Made by a program: the position numbers and the translations under genes. From Agelas oroides (Eukaryota; Porifera; Demospongiae; Agelasida; Agelasidae), in the NCBI GenBank assembly GCA_949130485.1, contig OX422192.1, positions 1-64,000 of the forward strand: a stretch of 64,000 nt of DNA, in the 5' to 3' direction. Shown one piece after another: positions 12,801 to 25,482 of this stretch. The notes below the pieces were generated by a model. The model did no database searches and was not told the DNA's origin. It saw only the letters and a list, made by a program, of their open reading frames with translations. Numbering within the stretch: position 1 is the stretch's first letter; each line of letters begins with the position of its first letter.

Positions 12801-15800
12801 ATGCAGGGGAATTCAGGGGAATGCCAGGGAAATGTATGGGAGTGTAAACTGCCAGGGGAATGCAAGGAATGCAGGGAATGGAGGGGAATGCCAGGGGAAT
12901 GTATGGGAATAGATGAATAGTGCCAGGGGAATGCAGGGGACTACCAAGGGAATGCAACGGAGTGGGTGTAAAGTGTTAGCCGAATGAAGTGGAATGCAGG
13001 GGAATGCCAGGGGAACGTACAAGAGTGGAGGCAAAGTGCCAGATGAACGCAGGGGAATACAGGGGAATACAGCGGAATACAGGGAAATGCCAGTGGAACG
13101 TATGGGAGTTGGTGCAAAGTGGCAGGGGAATGCTGGGGATGCAGGGGAATGCCAGGGATACGTATGGGAGTGGGTGTAGAGTGCCAGAGGAATGCAGGGG
13201 ACTACCAGGGGAATGCAAGGGAGTGGGTGTAAAGTGCTAGCGGAATGCAGGGGAATACCAGGGGAACGTACAAGAGTGGAGGCAAAGTGCCAGGGGAACG
13301 CAGCGGAATGCAGGGGAATGCAGGGGAATGCAGGGAAACGCCAGGGCAACGTATGGGAGTGGGTGTAAACTGCTAGGGGAATCCAGGGTAATGCAGGGGA
13401 ATGCCAGGGGAACATATGGGAATAGGTGTATAGCGCCAGATGAATGCAGGAAGCTAACAGGGGAATGTAAGGGGGGTGATATAAAGTGCCAGAGAAATGA
13501 AGGGGAATGCAAAGGAATGTCATGGGAACATATGAGGATGCAAATTGCCAGGGGAATGCAGGGGAATGCAAGGGGAACGTACAAAGTGGGTGCTACGTGC
13601 CAGGGGAATGCAGGGGAATGCAGGGGGGTGGCAGGGAAATGTATGGGAGTGTGTAAAGTGCCAGGGGAATGCAGGAGAATGACAGGGGAATCTACGGGAG
13701 TGGGTGTAAAGTGCTAGGGGATTCAGGTGAATGCAGGGGAATGCCAAGGGAACGTATGGTAGTGGGTGCAAAGTGCCAGGGGAATACATGGCAATGCCAG
13801 TGGAACTTATGGGAGTGGGTGCAAAGTGTCAGGGGAATGCTGGGGAATACAGGGGAATGCCAGGGGAACGTTTGCGTGTGGGTGTAAACTGCCAGGGGAA
13901 TGCAGGGAATGCAGGGGAATGCCAGGGCCACGTATGTGAGTGGGTGTATAGTGCTAGGGAAATACAGGGGACTACCAGGGGAATGCAAGGGAGTGGGTGT
14001 AAAGTGCTAGCGGAATGAAGGGGGATGCAGGGGAATGCCAGGGGAACGTACGAGAGTGGAGGCAAAGTGCCAGGGGAATGCAGGTGAAGGCAGGGAAATG
14101 CAGGGGAATGCAGGGGAATGCCAGAGGAACATATGGGAGTGGGTGTGTAGCGCCAGGGGAATGTAAGGGGGCAGGTGTAAAGTGCTAGGGGAATGAAAGG
14201 GAATGCACAGGAATGCCAGGGGAACGTACAAGAGAGGAAGCAAATTGCCCGCGGAATGCAGGGGAATGGAAGGGGAACGTATGGTAGTGGGTGCAAAGTG
14301 CCAGGGGAATGCAGGGGAATGCCTGGGAAACGTATGGGATTCTAAACTGCCAGGGGAATGCAGGGAATGCAGGGGAATGCCAGGGGAACGTATAGCAGTG
14401 GGTGTATAGTGCCAGGGGAATGCAGGGGACTACCAGAGGAATGCAAGGGAGTGGGTGTAAAGTGCTAGCGGAATGAAGGGGAATGCAGGGGAATGCCAGG
14501 GGAACGTACAAGAGTGGAGGCAAAGTGCAAGGGGAATGCAGGGGAATGCAGGGGAATACAGGGAAATGCCAGGGGAACGTATGGGAGAGGGTGCAAATTG
14601 CCAGGGGAATGCTGGAGAATGCAGGGGAATGCCCGGGGAACGTACGGGAGTGGGTTTAAACTGCCAGGGGAATGCAGGGAATGCAGGGGAATGCCTGGGG
14701 TACGTATGGGAGTGGGTGTATAGTGGCAGCGGAATGCAGGGGACTACCAGAGGAATGCAAGGGTGTGGGTGCAAAGTGCTAGCGGAAAGAAGGGGAATGC
14801 CAAGGAAACGTACAAGAGTGGAGGCAAAGTGCCAGGGGAACGCAGGGGAATGCAGGGGGATGGAAGAGAATACAGGGGAATGCCAGGGAAACGTGGGAAT
14901 GGGTGCAAAGTGCCAGGGGAATGCTGGGAAATGCAGGGGAAGGCCAGAGGAACGTACGGGAGTGGGTGCAAATGCCAGGGGAATGCAGGAGAATTTAAGG
15001 GAATGCCAGAGGAACATATGGGAATGGGTGTATAGCGCCAGGGGAATGCAGGGAACTACCAGGGGATTGTAAGGGGGCGGGTGTAAAGTGCTAGGGGAAT
15101 GAAGAGGAATGCAAAGGAATCCCAGGGGAACGTACGAGAGAGATTGCAAATTGCCAGGGGAATGCAGGGAAATGCAGGGGAATGCCAGGGGATCGTAAAG
15201 TAGTGGGTGCAAAGTGCCAGTGGAATGTGGGGAATGCAGGGGAATGCCAGGGAAACGTATCGGAGTGAGTGTAAAGTGCCAGGGGAATGCAGGGGAATGA
15301 CAGGGAAATCCACGGGAGTGGGTGTAAAGTGCTAAGGAAATTCAGGTGAATGCAGGGGAATACCAGGGGAAAGTATTGTAGTGGGTGCAAACTGCCAGGG
15401 GAATACAGGGGAATGCCAGTGGAACTTATGGGAGTGGGTGCAAACTGCCACGGGAATGCATGGAAAGCAGGGGAATGCCAGGGGAACGTATGGGAGTGGG
15501 TGTATAGTGCCAGGGGAATGCAGGGGACTACGAGGGGAATGCAAGGGAGTGGGTGTAAAGTGCTAGCGGAATGAAGGGGAATGCAGGGGAATGCCAAGGG
15601 AACGTATCAGAGTGGAGGCAAAGTGCCAGGGGAAAGCAGGGGAATGCAGGGGAATACAGGGGAATACAGGGGACGGCCAGCGGAACATATGGGAGTGGGT
15701 GCAAAGTGCCAGGGGTATGCAGGGAACTACCAGGGGATTGTAAGGGGGCAGGTGTAAAGTGCTAGAGGAATGAAGAGGAATGCAAAAGAATGCCAGGGTA

Positions 15801-16130
15801 ACGTACGAGATTGCAAATTGCCAGGGTAATGCAGGGAAATGCAGGGGAATGCCAGGGGAACGTACGGTAGTGGGTGCAAAGTGCCAGGGGAATGTGGTGA
15901 ATGCAGGGGAATGCCAGGGAAACGTATCGGAGTGAGTGTAAAGTGCCAGGGGAATGCAGGGGAATGACAGGGGAATCCACGGGAGTGGGTGTAAAGTGCT
16001 AGGGAAATTCAGGTGAATCCAGGGGAATGCCAGGGGAACGTATGGTAGTGGGTGCAAACTGCCAAGGGAATACAGGGGAATGCCAGGGAAACTAATGGGA
16101 GTGGGTGCAAACTGCCAGGGGAATGCATGG
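9870..16130. repeat. Higher-order duplication, copy 1
   Basis: This block matches 17480-22850 in order and orientation. Shared idiosyncratic phrases give offsets of about 7610 bp (9876/17486), 7544 bp (10341/17885), 7469 bp (12978/20447), 7473 bp (13628/21101) and 6713 bp (15566/22279). The changing offset marks later insertions and deletions. Copy 1 contains an extra local tandem duplication of about 670 bp (15062 repeated at 15732), which may account for the largest shift. Confidence 0.75.
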
Positions 16131-17479
16131 AAAGCAGGGTAATGCCAGGGGAACGTATGGGAGTGGGTGTATAGTGCCACGGGAATCCAGGGGAATACGA
16201 GGGGAATGCAGGGGAATACGAGGGGAATGCAGGGGACTACCAGGGGAATGCAAGGGAGTGGGTGTAAAGTGCTAGCAGAATGAAGCGGAATGCTGGGGAA
16301 TGCCAGGGGAACGCATGAGAGCGGAGGCAAAGTGCCAGGGGAACGCAGGGGAATGCAGGGGAATACAGGGGAATACAGGGGAATGCCAGCGGAACGTATG
16401 GGAGTGGGTGCAAAGTGCCTGGGGTATGCTGGGGAATGTAGGGGTATGCTGGGGAATGTAGGGGAATGCCAGGGGAACGTATGGGAGTGGGTGTAAACTG
16501 CCATGGGAATGCAGGGAATGCAGGGGAATGCCAGGGGAACGTATGCGAGAGGGTGTATAGTGCCAGGGGTAGGCAGGGGACTACCAGGATAATGCAAGGG
16601 AGTGGGTGTAAAGTGCTAAGCGGAATGAAGGGAAATGCAGGGGAATGCCAGGGAAACGTACGAGTGGAGGCAAAGTGCAAGGGGAACGCAGTGGAATGCA
16701 GGGGTTTGCAGGGGAAAACGGGAATACAGGGGAATGATAGGGGAACGTATGGGAGTGGGTGCATAGTGCCAGGGGAATGCTGGGGAATACAGGGGAATGC
16801 CAGGGGAAAGTATGTGAGTGGGTGTAAACTGCCAGGGGAATGCAGGGAATGCAGGAGAATGCAGGGGAACGTATGGGAGTGGGTGTATAGTGCCAGGGGA
16901 ATGCAGGGGGACTACCAGGGGAATGCAAGGGAGTGGGTGTAAAGTGCTAGCGGAATGAAGGGGAATGCAGGAGAATGCCAGGGGAACGTACGAGAGTGGA
17001 GCCAAAGTGCAAGGGGAATGCAGGGGAATGCCAGGGGAATGTACGAGAGTGGAGGCAAAGTTACATGGGAACGCAGGGGAATGCAGGGGATTGCAGGGAA
17101 ATACAGGGGAATGCCAGGGGAACTTATGGGAGTGGGTGCAAAGTGCCAGGGGAAAGGTTGGGAATGCAGGGGAATGCCAGGGGAACGTATGGGAGTGTGT
17201 ACAAACTGACAGGGGAATGCAGGGGAATGCAGGGAACTACCAGGGGAATGTAAGGGGGCGGATGTAAAGTGCTAGGGAAATGAAGGGGAATGCAAAGGAA
17301 TGCCAGGGGAACGTACGAGAGGATGCAAATTGCCAGGGGAATGAAGGGGAATGCTAGGGGACCGTACGGTAGTGGGTACAAAGTGCCAGGGGAATGGAGG
17401 GGAATGCAGGGGAATGCAGGGGAATGCCAGGGAAACGTATGGGAGTGGATGTATAGTGCCAGGGGAATGCAAGGGAGTG

Positions 17480-20400
17480 GGTGTAAAGTGCTAGGGGAAT
17501 TCAGGTGAATGCAGGGGAATGCAGGGGAATGCCAGGGGAACGTATGGTAGTGGGTGCAAAGTGCCAGGGGACTACAGGGGAATGCCAGGGGAACTTATGG
17601 GAGTGGGTGCAAAGCGTCAGTAGAATGTTGGGGAATACAAGGGAATGCCAGGGGAACACATGGTAGTGGGTGTATAGTGCCAGGGGAATGAAGGGGACTA
17701 CCAGGGGAATGCAAGGTACTTGGTGTAAAGTGCTAGCAGAATGAAGGGGAATGCAGGGAAATGCCAGGGGAACATACGAGTGGAGGCAAAGTGCCAGGGG
17801 AACGCAGGGGAATGGAGGGGAATACAGGGGAATGACAGGGGAACGTATGGGAGTGGGTGCAAAGTGCCAGGGGAATGATAGGGAATGCAGTGGAAGGCCA
17901 GGGGAACGCATGGGAGTGGGTGTAAACTGCCAGGGGAATGCAGTGAATGCAGGGGAATGCCAGGGGAACGTATGGGAGTGGGTGTATAGTGCCAGGTGAA
18001 TGCAGGGGACTACCAGGGGAATGCAAGGGAGTGGATGTCAGTGCTAGCAGAATGAAGGGGAATGCAGGGGAATGCCAGGGGAACGGACGAGAGTGGAGGC
18101 AAAGTGCCAGGGGAATGCAGGGGAATACAGGGGAATGCCAAGAGAACGTATAGAAGTGGGTGCAAAGTGCCACGGGAATGCAGGGAAATGCAGGGGAATG
18201 CCAGGGGAACGTATGGGAGTGGGTGCAAACTGCCAGGGGAATGCAGGGGAATGCAGGGGAATGCCGGGGGAACATATGGGAGTGGGTGTATAGCACCAGG
18301 GGAATGCAGGGAACTACCAGGGAAATGTAAGGGGGCAGGTGTAAAGTGCTAGGGGAATGAAGGGATTGCAAAGAAATGCCAGGGGAACGTACGAGAGAGG
18401 ATGTAAATTGCCAGGGGAACGCAGGAGAATGCAGGGGAATATCAGGGGAACGTACGGTAGTGGGTGCAAAGTGCCAGAGGAATGCAGGGGAATGCACGGG
18501 AATGCAGGGGAATGCCAGGGAAACGTATGGCAGTGAGAGTAAAGTGCCAGGGGAATGCAGGTGAATAACAGGGGAATCTACGGGAGTGGGTGTAAAGTGC
18601 TAGGGGAATACAGGGGAATGCAGGGGAATGCCAGGGGAATGTATGGTAGTGGTTGCAAAGTGCCAGGGGAATACAGGGGAATGCCAGGGGAACTTATGGG
18701 AGTGGGTCCAAAGTGTCAGGGGAATGCTGGGGAATACAGGGGAATGCCAAGGGAACGTATGGGAGTGGGTGTAAACTGCCAGGGAATTGCAGGGAATGCA
18801 GGGGAATGCCAGGGGAACGTATGGGAGTGGAGGCAAAGTCCCAAGGGAATGCAGGAAAATGTAGGGGAATGCAGAGGAATACAGGGAAATACCAGGGGAA
18901 TGTATGGGAGTGGGTGCAAAGTGCCAGGGGACTGCTGGGGAATGCAGGGGAATGCCAGGGGAATGTATGGGAGTGGGTGTAAACTGCCAGGGGAATGCAG
19001 GGAATGCAAGGGAATGCCAGGGGAAAGTATGTGAGTGGGTGTTTAGTGCCAGGGAAATGCAGGGGACTACCAGGGGAATGTGAGTGGGGGTAAAGTGCTA
19101 GCAGAATGAAGGCGAATGCAGGGGAATGCCAGGTGAACGTACGAGAGTGCAGGCAAAGTGCCAGGGGAGTGCAGGGGAATGCAGGGGAATACAGGGAAAT
19201 ACAGGGGAATGCCAGGCGAACGTATGGGAGTTGGTGCAAAGTGCCAGGGGAATGCTAGGGAATGTAGAGGAATACCAGGGGAACATATGGGAGTGGGTGC
19301 AAACTGCCATGGGAAAGCAGGGGAATGCAGGGGATTGCCAGGGGAACATATGGGAGTGTATAGTGCCAGGGGAATGCAGGGAACTACCAGGAGAATGTAA
19401 GGTGGAGGGTGTAAAGTGCTACGGGAATGAAGGGGAATGCAAAGGAATGCCAGGGAACGTACGAGAAAGGATGCAAATTGCCAGGGGAATGCAGTGAACT
19501 ACCAGGGGAATGTAAGGGGGCGAGTGTAAAGTGCCAGGGGAATGCAGGGGAATAAAGGGGAATGCACGGGAATACAGGGGAATGCAGGTGAATGCCAGGG
19601 AAAAGTATGGGAGTGGGTTTAAAATGCCAGGGCAATGCAGGGGAATGACAGGGGAATCTACGGGAGTGGGTGTATAGTACCAGGGGAATACAGGGGAATG
19701 CAGGGGAATGCAAGGGAATGCCAGGGGAACGTATGGTAGTGGGTGCAAAGTGCCAGGGGAATACAGGGGAATCCCAGGGGAACTTATGGGAGTGGGTGCA
19801 AAGTGTCAGGGGAATGCTGGGGTATACAGGGGAATCCCAGGGGAACGTATGGGAGTGGGTGTAAACTGCCAGGGGAATGCAGGGAATGCAGAGGAATGCC
19901 AGGGGAACGTATGGGAGTGGGTGTATAACGCCAGGTGAATGCAGGGGACTACCAGGGGAATGCAAGGGAGTGGGTGTAAAGTGCTAGCGGAATCAAGGGG
20001 AATGCAGGGGAGGGCCAGGGGATCGAACAAGAGTGGAGGCAAAGTGCCAGGGGAACACAGGGGAATGCAGGAGGACACGGGAATACAGGGGAATGCCAGC
20101 GGAACGTATGGGAGCGGGTGCAAAGTGCCAGGGGAATGCTGGAAAATGCAAGGAAATGCCAGGTGAACGTATGGGAGTGGGTGCAAACTGCCAGGGGAAT
20201 GCAGGGGAATGCAGGGGAATGCAAAGGGAACGTACGGTAGTGGGTGCAGTGCCAGGGGAATGCAGGGGAATGCAGGGGAATTCAGGGAAATGCCAAGGAA
20301 ACGTATGGGAGTGTAAACTGCCAGGGGAATGCAGAGAATGCAGGGAATGCAGGGGAATGCCAGGGGAATGTATGGGAGTGGGTGTATAGTGCAAGGGGAA

Positions 20401-22850
20401 TGCAGGGGACTACCAAGGGAATGCAAGGGAGTGGGTGTAAAGTGCTAGCCGAATGAAGGGGAATGCAGGGGAATGCCAGGGGAACGTACAAGAGTGGAGG
20501 CAAAGTGCCAGGGGAACGCAGGGGAATGCAGGGGAATACAGCGGAATACAGGGAAATGCCAGTGGAACGTATGGGAGTTGGTGCAAAGTGCCAGGGGAAT
20601 GCTGGGGATGAAGGGGAATTCCAGGGATACGTATGTGAGTGGGTGTAGAGTGCCAGAGGAATGCAGGAGACTACTAGGGGAATGCAAGGGAGTGGGTGTA
20701 AAGTGCTAGCGGAATGAAGGGGAATGCAGGGGAATGCCAGGGGAACGTACAAGAGTGGAGGCAAAGTGCCAGGGGAACGCAGGGGAATGCAGGGGAATGC
20801 AGGGAAATGCCAGGGCAACGTATGGGAGTGGGTGTAAACTGCCAGGGGAATCCAGGGTAATGCAGGTGAATGCCAGGGGAACATATGTGAGTAGGTGTAT
20901 AGCGCCAGATGAATGCAGGAAGCTAACAGGGGAATGTAAGGGGGGTGATATAAAGTGCCAGGGGAATGAAGGGGAATGCAAAGGAATGTCATGGGAACGT
21001 ATGAGAGAGGATGCAAATTGCCAGGGGAATGCAGGGGAATGCAAGGGGAAAGTACGATAGTGGGTGCTACGTGCCAGGGGAATGCAGGGGAATGCAGGGG
21101 GTGGCAGGGAAATGTATGGGAGTGTGTAAAGTGCCAGGGGAATGCAGGGGAATGACAGGGGAATCTACGGGAGTGGGTGTAAAGTGCTAGGGGAATTCAG
21201 GTGAATGCAGGGGAATGCCAGGGGAACGTATGGTAGTGGGTGCAAAGTGCCAGGGGAATACAGGGCAATGCCAGTGGAACTTATGGGAGTGGGTGCAAAG
21301 TGTCAGGGGAATGCTGGGGAATACAGGGGAATGCCAGGGGAACGTATGGGAGCGGGTGTAAACTGCCAGGGGAATGCAGGGAATGCAGGGGAATGTCATG
21401 GGTACGTATGGGAGTGGGTGTATAGTGCCAGGGGAATACAGGGGACTACCAGGGGAATGCAAGGGAGTGGGTGTAAAGCGCTAGCGGAATGAAGGGGAAC
21501 GCAGGGGAATGCCAGGGGAACGTACGAGAGTGGAGGCAAAGAGCCAGGGGAATGCAGGGGAAGGCAGGGAAATGCAGGGGAATGCAGGGGAATGCCAGAG
21601 GAACATATGGGAGTGGGTGTATAGCGCCAGGGGAATGCAGGGAACTACCAGGGAAATGTAAGGGGGCGGGTGTAAAGTGCTAGGGGAATGAAGGGGAATG
21701 CAAAGCAATGCCAGGGGAATGTACAAGAGGATGCAAATTGCCATGGGAATGCAGGGGAATGCAGGGGAATGCGAGGGGAACGTACGAGAGTGGAGGCAAA
21801 GTGCCAGGGGAACGCAGGGGAATGCAGGGGAATGCAGGGGAATACAGGGAAATGCATGTGGAACGTATGGGAGTGGGTTCAAAGCGCCAGGGGAATGCTG
21901 GGGAATGCAGGGGAATGCCAGGGGAACATGTGGGAGTGGGTGTGTAGCGCCAGGGGAATGTAAGGGGGTAGGTGTAAAGTGCTAGGGGAATGAAAGGGAA
22001 TGCACAGGAATGCCAGGGGAACGTACAAGAGAGGATGCAAATTGCCAGGGTAATGCAGGGGAATGGCAGGGGAACATACGGTAGTGGGTGCAAAGCACCA
22101 GGGGAATGCAGGGGAATGCAGGGGAATGCAGGGGAATGCCAGGGAAACGTATGGGAGTGTAAACTGCCAGGGGAATGCAGGGAAAGCAGGGGAATGCCAG
22201 GGGAACGTATGGGAATGGGTGTATAGTGCCAGGGGAATGCAGGGGACTATGAGGGGAATGCAAGGGAGTGGGTGTAAAGTGCTAGCAGAATGAAAGGGAA
22301 TGCAGGGGAATGCCAGGGGAACGTATCAGAGTGGAGGTAAAGTGCCAGGGGAACGCAGGGGAATGCAGGGGAATACAGGGGAATACAGGGGAATGCCAGG
22401 GGAACGTATGGGAGTGGGTGCAAAGTGCCAGGGGTATGCAGGGAACTACCAGGGGATTGTAAGGGGGCGGGTGTAAAGTGCTAGGGGAATGAAGAGGAAT
22501 GCAAAGGAATGCCAGGGGAACGTACAAGAGATTGCAAATTGCCAGGGGAATGCAGGGAAATGCAGTGGAATGCCAGGGGAACGTACGGTAGTGTGTGCAA
22601 AGTGCCAGGGGAATGTGGGGAATGCAGGAGAATGCCAGGGAAACGTATCGGAGTGAGTGTAAAGTGCCAGGGGATTGCAGGGGAATGACAGGGGAATCCA
22701 CGGGAGTGGGTGTAAAGTGCTAGGGAAATTCAGGTGAATGCAAGGGAATGCCAGGGGAACGTATGGTAGTGGGTACAAACTGCCAGGGGAATACAGGGGA
22801 ATGCCAGGGGAACTTATGGGAGTGGGTGCAAACTGCCAGGGGAATGCATG
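17480..22850. repeat. Higher-order duplication, copy 2
   Basis: Second copy of the segment described at 9870-16130, same orientation. Rare variants shared by both copies, such as the non-consensus GCCGGGGGAAC near 10797 and 18261, show common descent and not chance similarity of simple repeats. Confidence 0.75.
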
Positions 22851-23226
22851 GAACTACCAGGGGAATGTAAGGGGGCGGGTGTAAAGTGCTAGGGGAATGA
22901 AGGGGAATGCAAAGGAATGCCAGGGGAACGTACGAGAGGATGCAAATTGCCAGGGGAATGATAGGGGATCGTACGGTAGTGGGTACAAAGTGCCAGGGGA
23001 ATGGAGGGGAATGCAGGGGAATGCAGGGAATGCCAGTGAAACGTATGGGAATGTAAACTGCCAGGGGAATGCAGGAAATGCAGGGAAATGCCAGGGGAAC
23101 GTATGGGAGTGGGTGTATAGTGCCAGGGGAATGCAGGGGAATACCAGGGGAATGCAAGGGAGTGGGTGTAAAGTGCCAGCGGAATGAAGGGGAATACAGG
23201 GGAATGCCAGGTGAACGTATGGGAGT

Positions 23227-23660
23227 GGGTGCAAAGTGCCAGGGGAATGTAGGGGAATGCAAGGGAATGCCAGGGAACATATGGGAGTGGGTGCAAAGTG
23301 CCAGGGGAATGCAGGTGAATGCCACAGCAACGTATGGGAGTGGTGCAGTGCCTGGGGAACGCAGGAAATGCTGGGGAATGCCAGGGAAACGTATGGGAGT
23401 GGGTGCAAAATGCCAGGGGAATGTAGGGGAATGCAAGGGAATGCCAGGGAACATATGGGAGTGGGTGCAAAGTGCCAGGGGAATGCAGGTGAATGCCACA
23501 GCAACGTATGGGAGTGGTGCAGTGCCAGGGGAACGCAGGAAATGCTGGGGAATGCCAGGGAAACGTATGGGAGTGGGCACAAAGTGCCAGGGGAATGTAG
23601 GGGAATGCAATGGAATGCCAGGGAACATATGGGAGTGGGTGCAAAGTGCCATGGGAATGC
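23227..23660. repeat. 174-bp tandem higher-order repeat, about 2.5 copies
   Basis: Near-identical blocks start at 23227, 23401 and 23575 (exact 174-bp spacing). Each contains the unusual phrase CCACAGCAACGTATGGGAG. They are far more alike than surrounding units, so this is a recent local amplification inside the old array. Confidence 0.85.
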
Positions 23661-25221
23661 ATGGGAGTGTGCAAAGTGCAATGGGAATGTGGGAGGATGC
23701 CAGGGGAATGTATGGGTGTGGGTGCAAAAGCCAGAAAAAAGCAGGGGAATGCAGGGAACGGGAACATAAGGGATTTGGTACAAAGTGCCAGGAGAATGCA
23801 AGTGAATGCAGGGGAATGCTGGGGAATACCAGGGGAACATATGGGAGTGGGCGCAATGCGAGGGGAATTCAGTGGAATGCAGGCAAATGCAGGGGAATGC
23901 CAGGGAAACGAATGGGTATGTGTGCAAAGTGCCAGGAGAATGCAGGTAAATCTATGGGAGTGGGTGCAAAGTGCCAGGGAATGCAGGAGAATGCCAGGGG
24001 AACGTATGGGAGAGGGTGCAAATTGCCAGGGGAATGTAGAGGAATGCAGGTGGGTGCAAGGGAATGCCAGGGAACAAATGGGAGTGGGTACAAAGTGCCA
24101 GGGGAATGCAGGGGAATGCATTGGAGTGGGTCCAAAATGCCAGGGGAACAAAGGGGATTGCAGGGAATGCCAGGGGAACGTATGGAAGTGGGTGTAAAGT
24201 GCCAGTGGAATGCAGGGGAATGCAGGGGAATACCAGGTTACTGTAAGGGAGTACCAGGTGAATGTAAGGGAGTGAGTGTTATGTACCTGGGGAATGCAGA
24301 GGACTACCAGTGTAATGTATTGGAGGGTGGGCAAAGTGCCTGGGGAATGCCAAGGGAATGTATGGGAGTGGGTACTAAGTGTCGGGAATGCCGGGGAATG
24401 CCGGGGAATGCAGGGGGATGCCAGGGGAACATATGGGCCAGGTAAATGTATGGGAGTGGGTACAAAGTGCCAGGGAAATGGACGGCAAGAACGCAGTGTC
24501 ATGCAGGAGAATGCCAAGGAACATATTGAAGTGGGTGCAAAGTGCCAGTGGAATGCAAGGGAATGCAAGGGAATGCAAGGAAATGCAAGGGGAATGTATT
24601 GGAGTGGGTGCAAAGTGCCAGTGAAATGCAGGGAAATGCAGTGGAATGCCATAGCAACGTATGGGAGTGGGTGCAAGTATGGGAGTGGGTGCAAAGTCCC
24701 AGGGGAATGCAGGGGAATGCAGAGGAATGCCAGGGAAACGTATGGGAATGGGTGCAAAATGCCATGGGAATGCAGGGGAATGCAAGAAAATGCACAGCGT
24801 TTGGGAGTGGGTGCAAAGTACCAGTGGAATGCAGGGGAATGCAGGGGAATGCCATGGGAACGTATGGGAGTGGGTGCAAAGTGCCAGGGAAATGCATGGG
24901 AGTGTGTGCAAAGTGCAATGGAAATGTAGGGGAACGCCAGGGGAATGTATGGGAGTGGGTGCTAAACACCAGAGGAACACAGGAGAATGCAGGGTAATGC
25001 GAGGGGAATGTATGGAAGTGGGTGCAACCGTACATTGCTGCATGCCATTGTATATCACTGCATATACTATTGCACATCACTGCAAATACTATTAACATCA
25101 CTGCATATACTATTGCACATCACTGCATATACTATCACACATTGCAGCATGCTATTACATATCATTGAATATACTATTGCACATCACTGGATGTTAAAGT
25201 GTATCACTGCATATACTATTG

Positions 25222-25482
25222 CAAGAGCGCATAAGAACGGGCGGCTAGAGTAAGAGCGTGTAACTACGTAAAATTCGAAACCGGGCGGAATTTACCGCCA
25301 GTACTAAAAATAGTAACACGCACTGCGCACGCTGCGTTGACATAAGCCCTTATGCATTGTTGCTAAGCGCACACGTGACCGGATGTTCTATTTTTAGTAC
25401 GGTTCAATAATTTTGCCCAGACTACGGGCTTCTATTGGAGTTACACGTTCTTACTCTAGCCGCCCGTTCTTATGCGCGCTTG
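25222..25482. mobile_element. MITE with about 40-bp terminal inverted repeats
   Basis: The 261-bp insertion in the 21-bp satellite has termini CAAGAGCGCATAAGAACGGG and its reverse complement, matching over about 43 bp with only two mismatches. It is flanked by a 6-bp direct repeat CTATTG (25216-25221 and 25483-25488). If the boundary is drawn two bases further in, the duplication could be read as 8 bp. The interior is non-coding. A diverged relative lies at 46602-46765. Superfamily not assigned. Confidence 0.9.

Larger units (their letters stand above)
8904..25030. repeat. 16-kb G-rich degenerate satellite array
   Basis: The whole interval is built from a 10-11-bp motif, AATGCAGGGG or AATGCCAGGGG, mixed with a longer phrase (AACGTATGGGAGTGGGTGCA followed by AAGTGCCAGGGG). 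Units are diverged and combined into higher-order blocks of a few hundred bases, often beginning near GTGCTAGCGGAATGAAGG. The + strand is strongly G-rich and poor in C. The many open frames on both strands only reflect the lack of stop codons in the motif and encode monotonous Gly/Cys/Arg or Pro/His/Ser peptides. I call no gene here. Confidence 0.95.

Noticed and set aside
8819-25095. Dozens of open frames of 60-620 residues on both strands, including a 622-residue frame at 22889-24757
   Set aside because: They follow the stop-free satellite motif and overlap one another in several frames, with monotonous composition. No start context, splice pattern or domain supports them.
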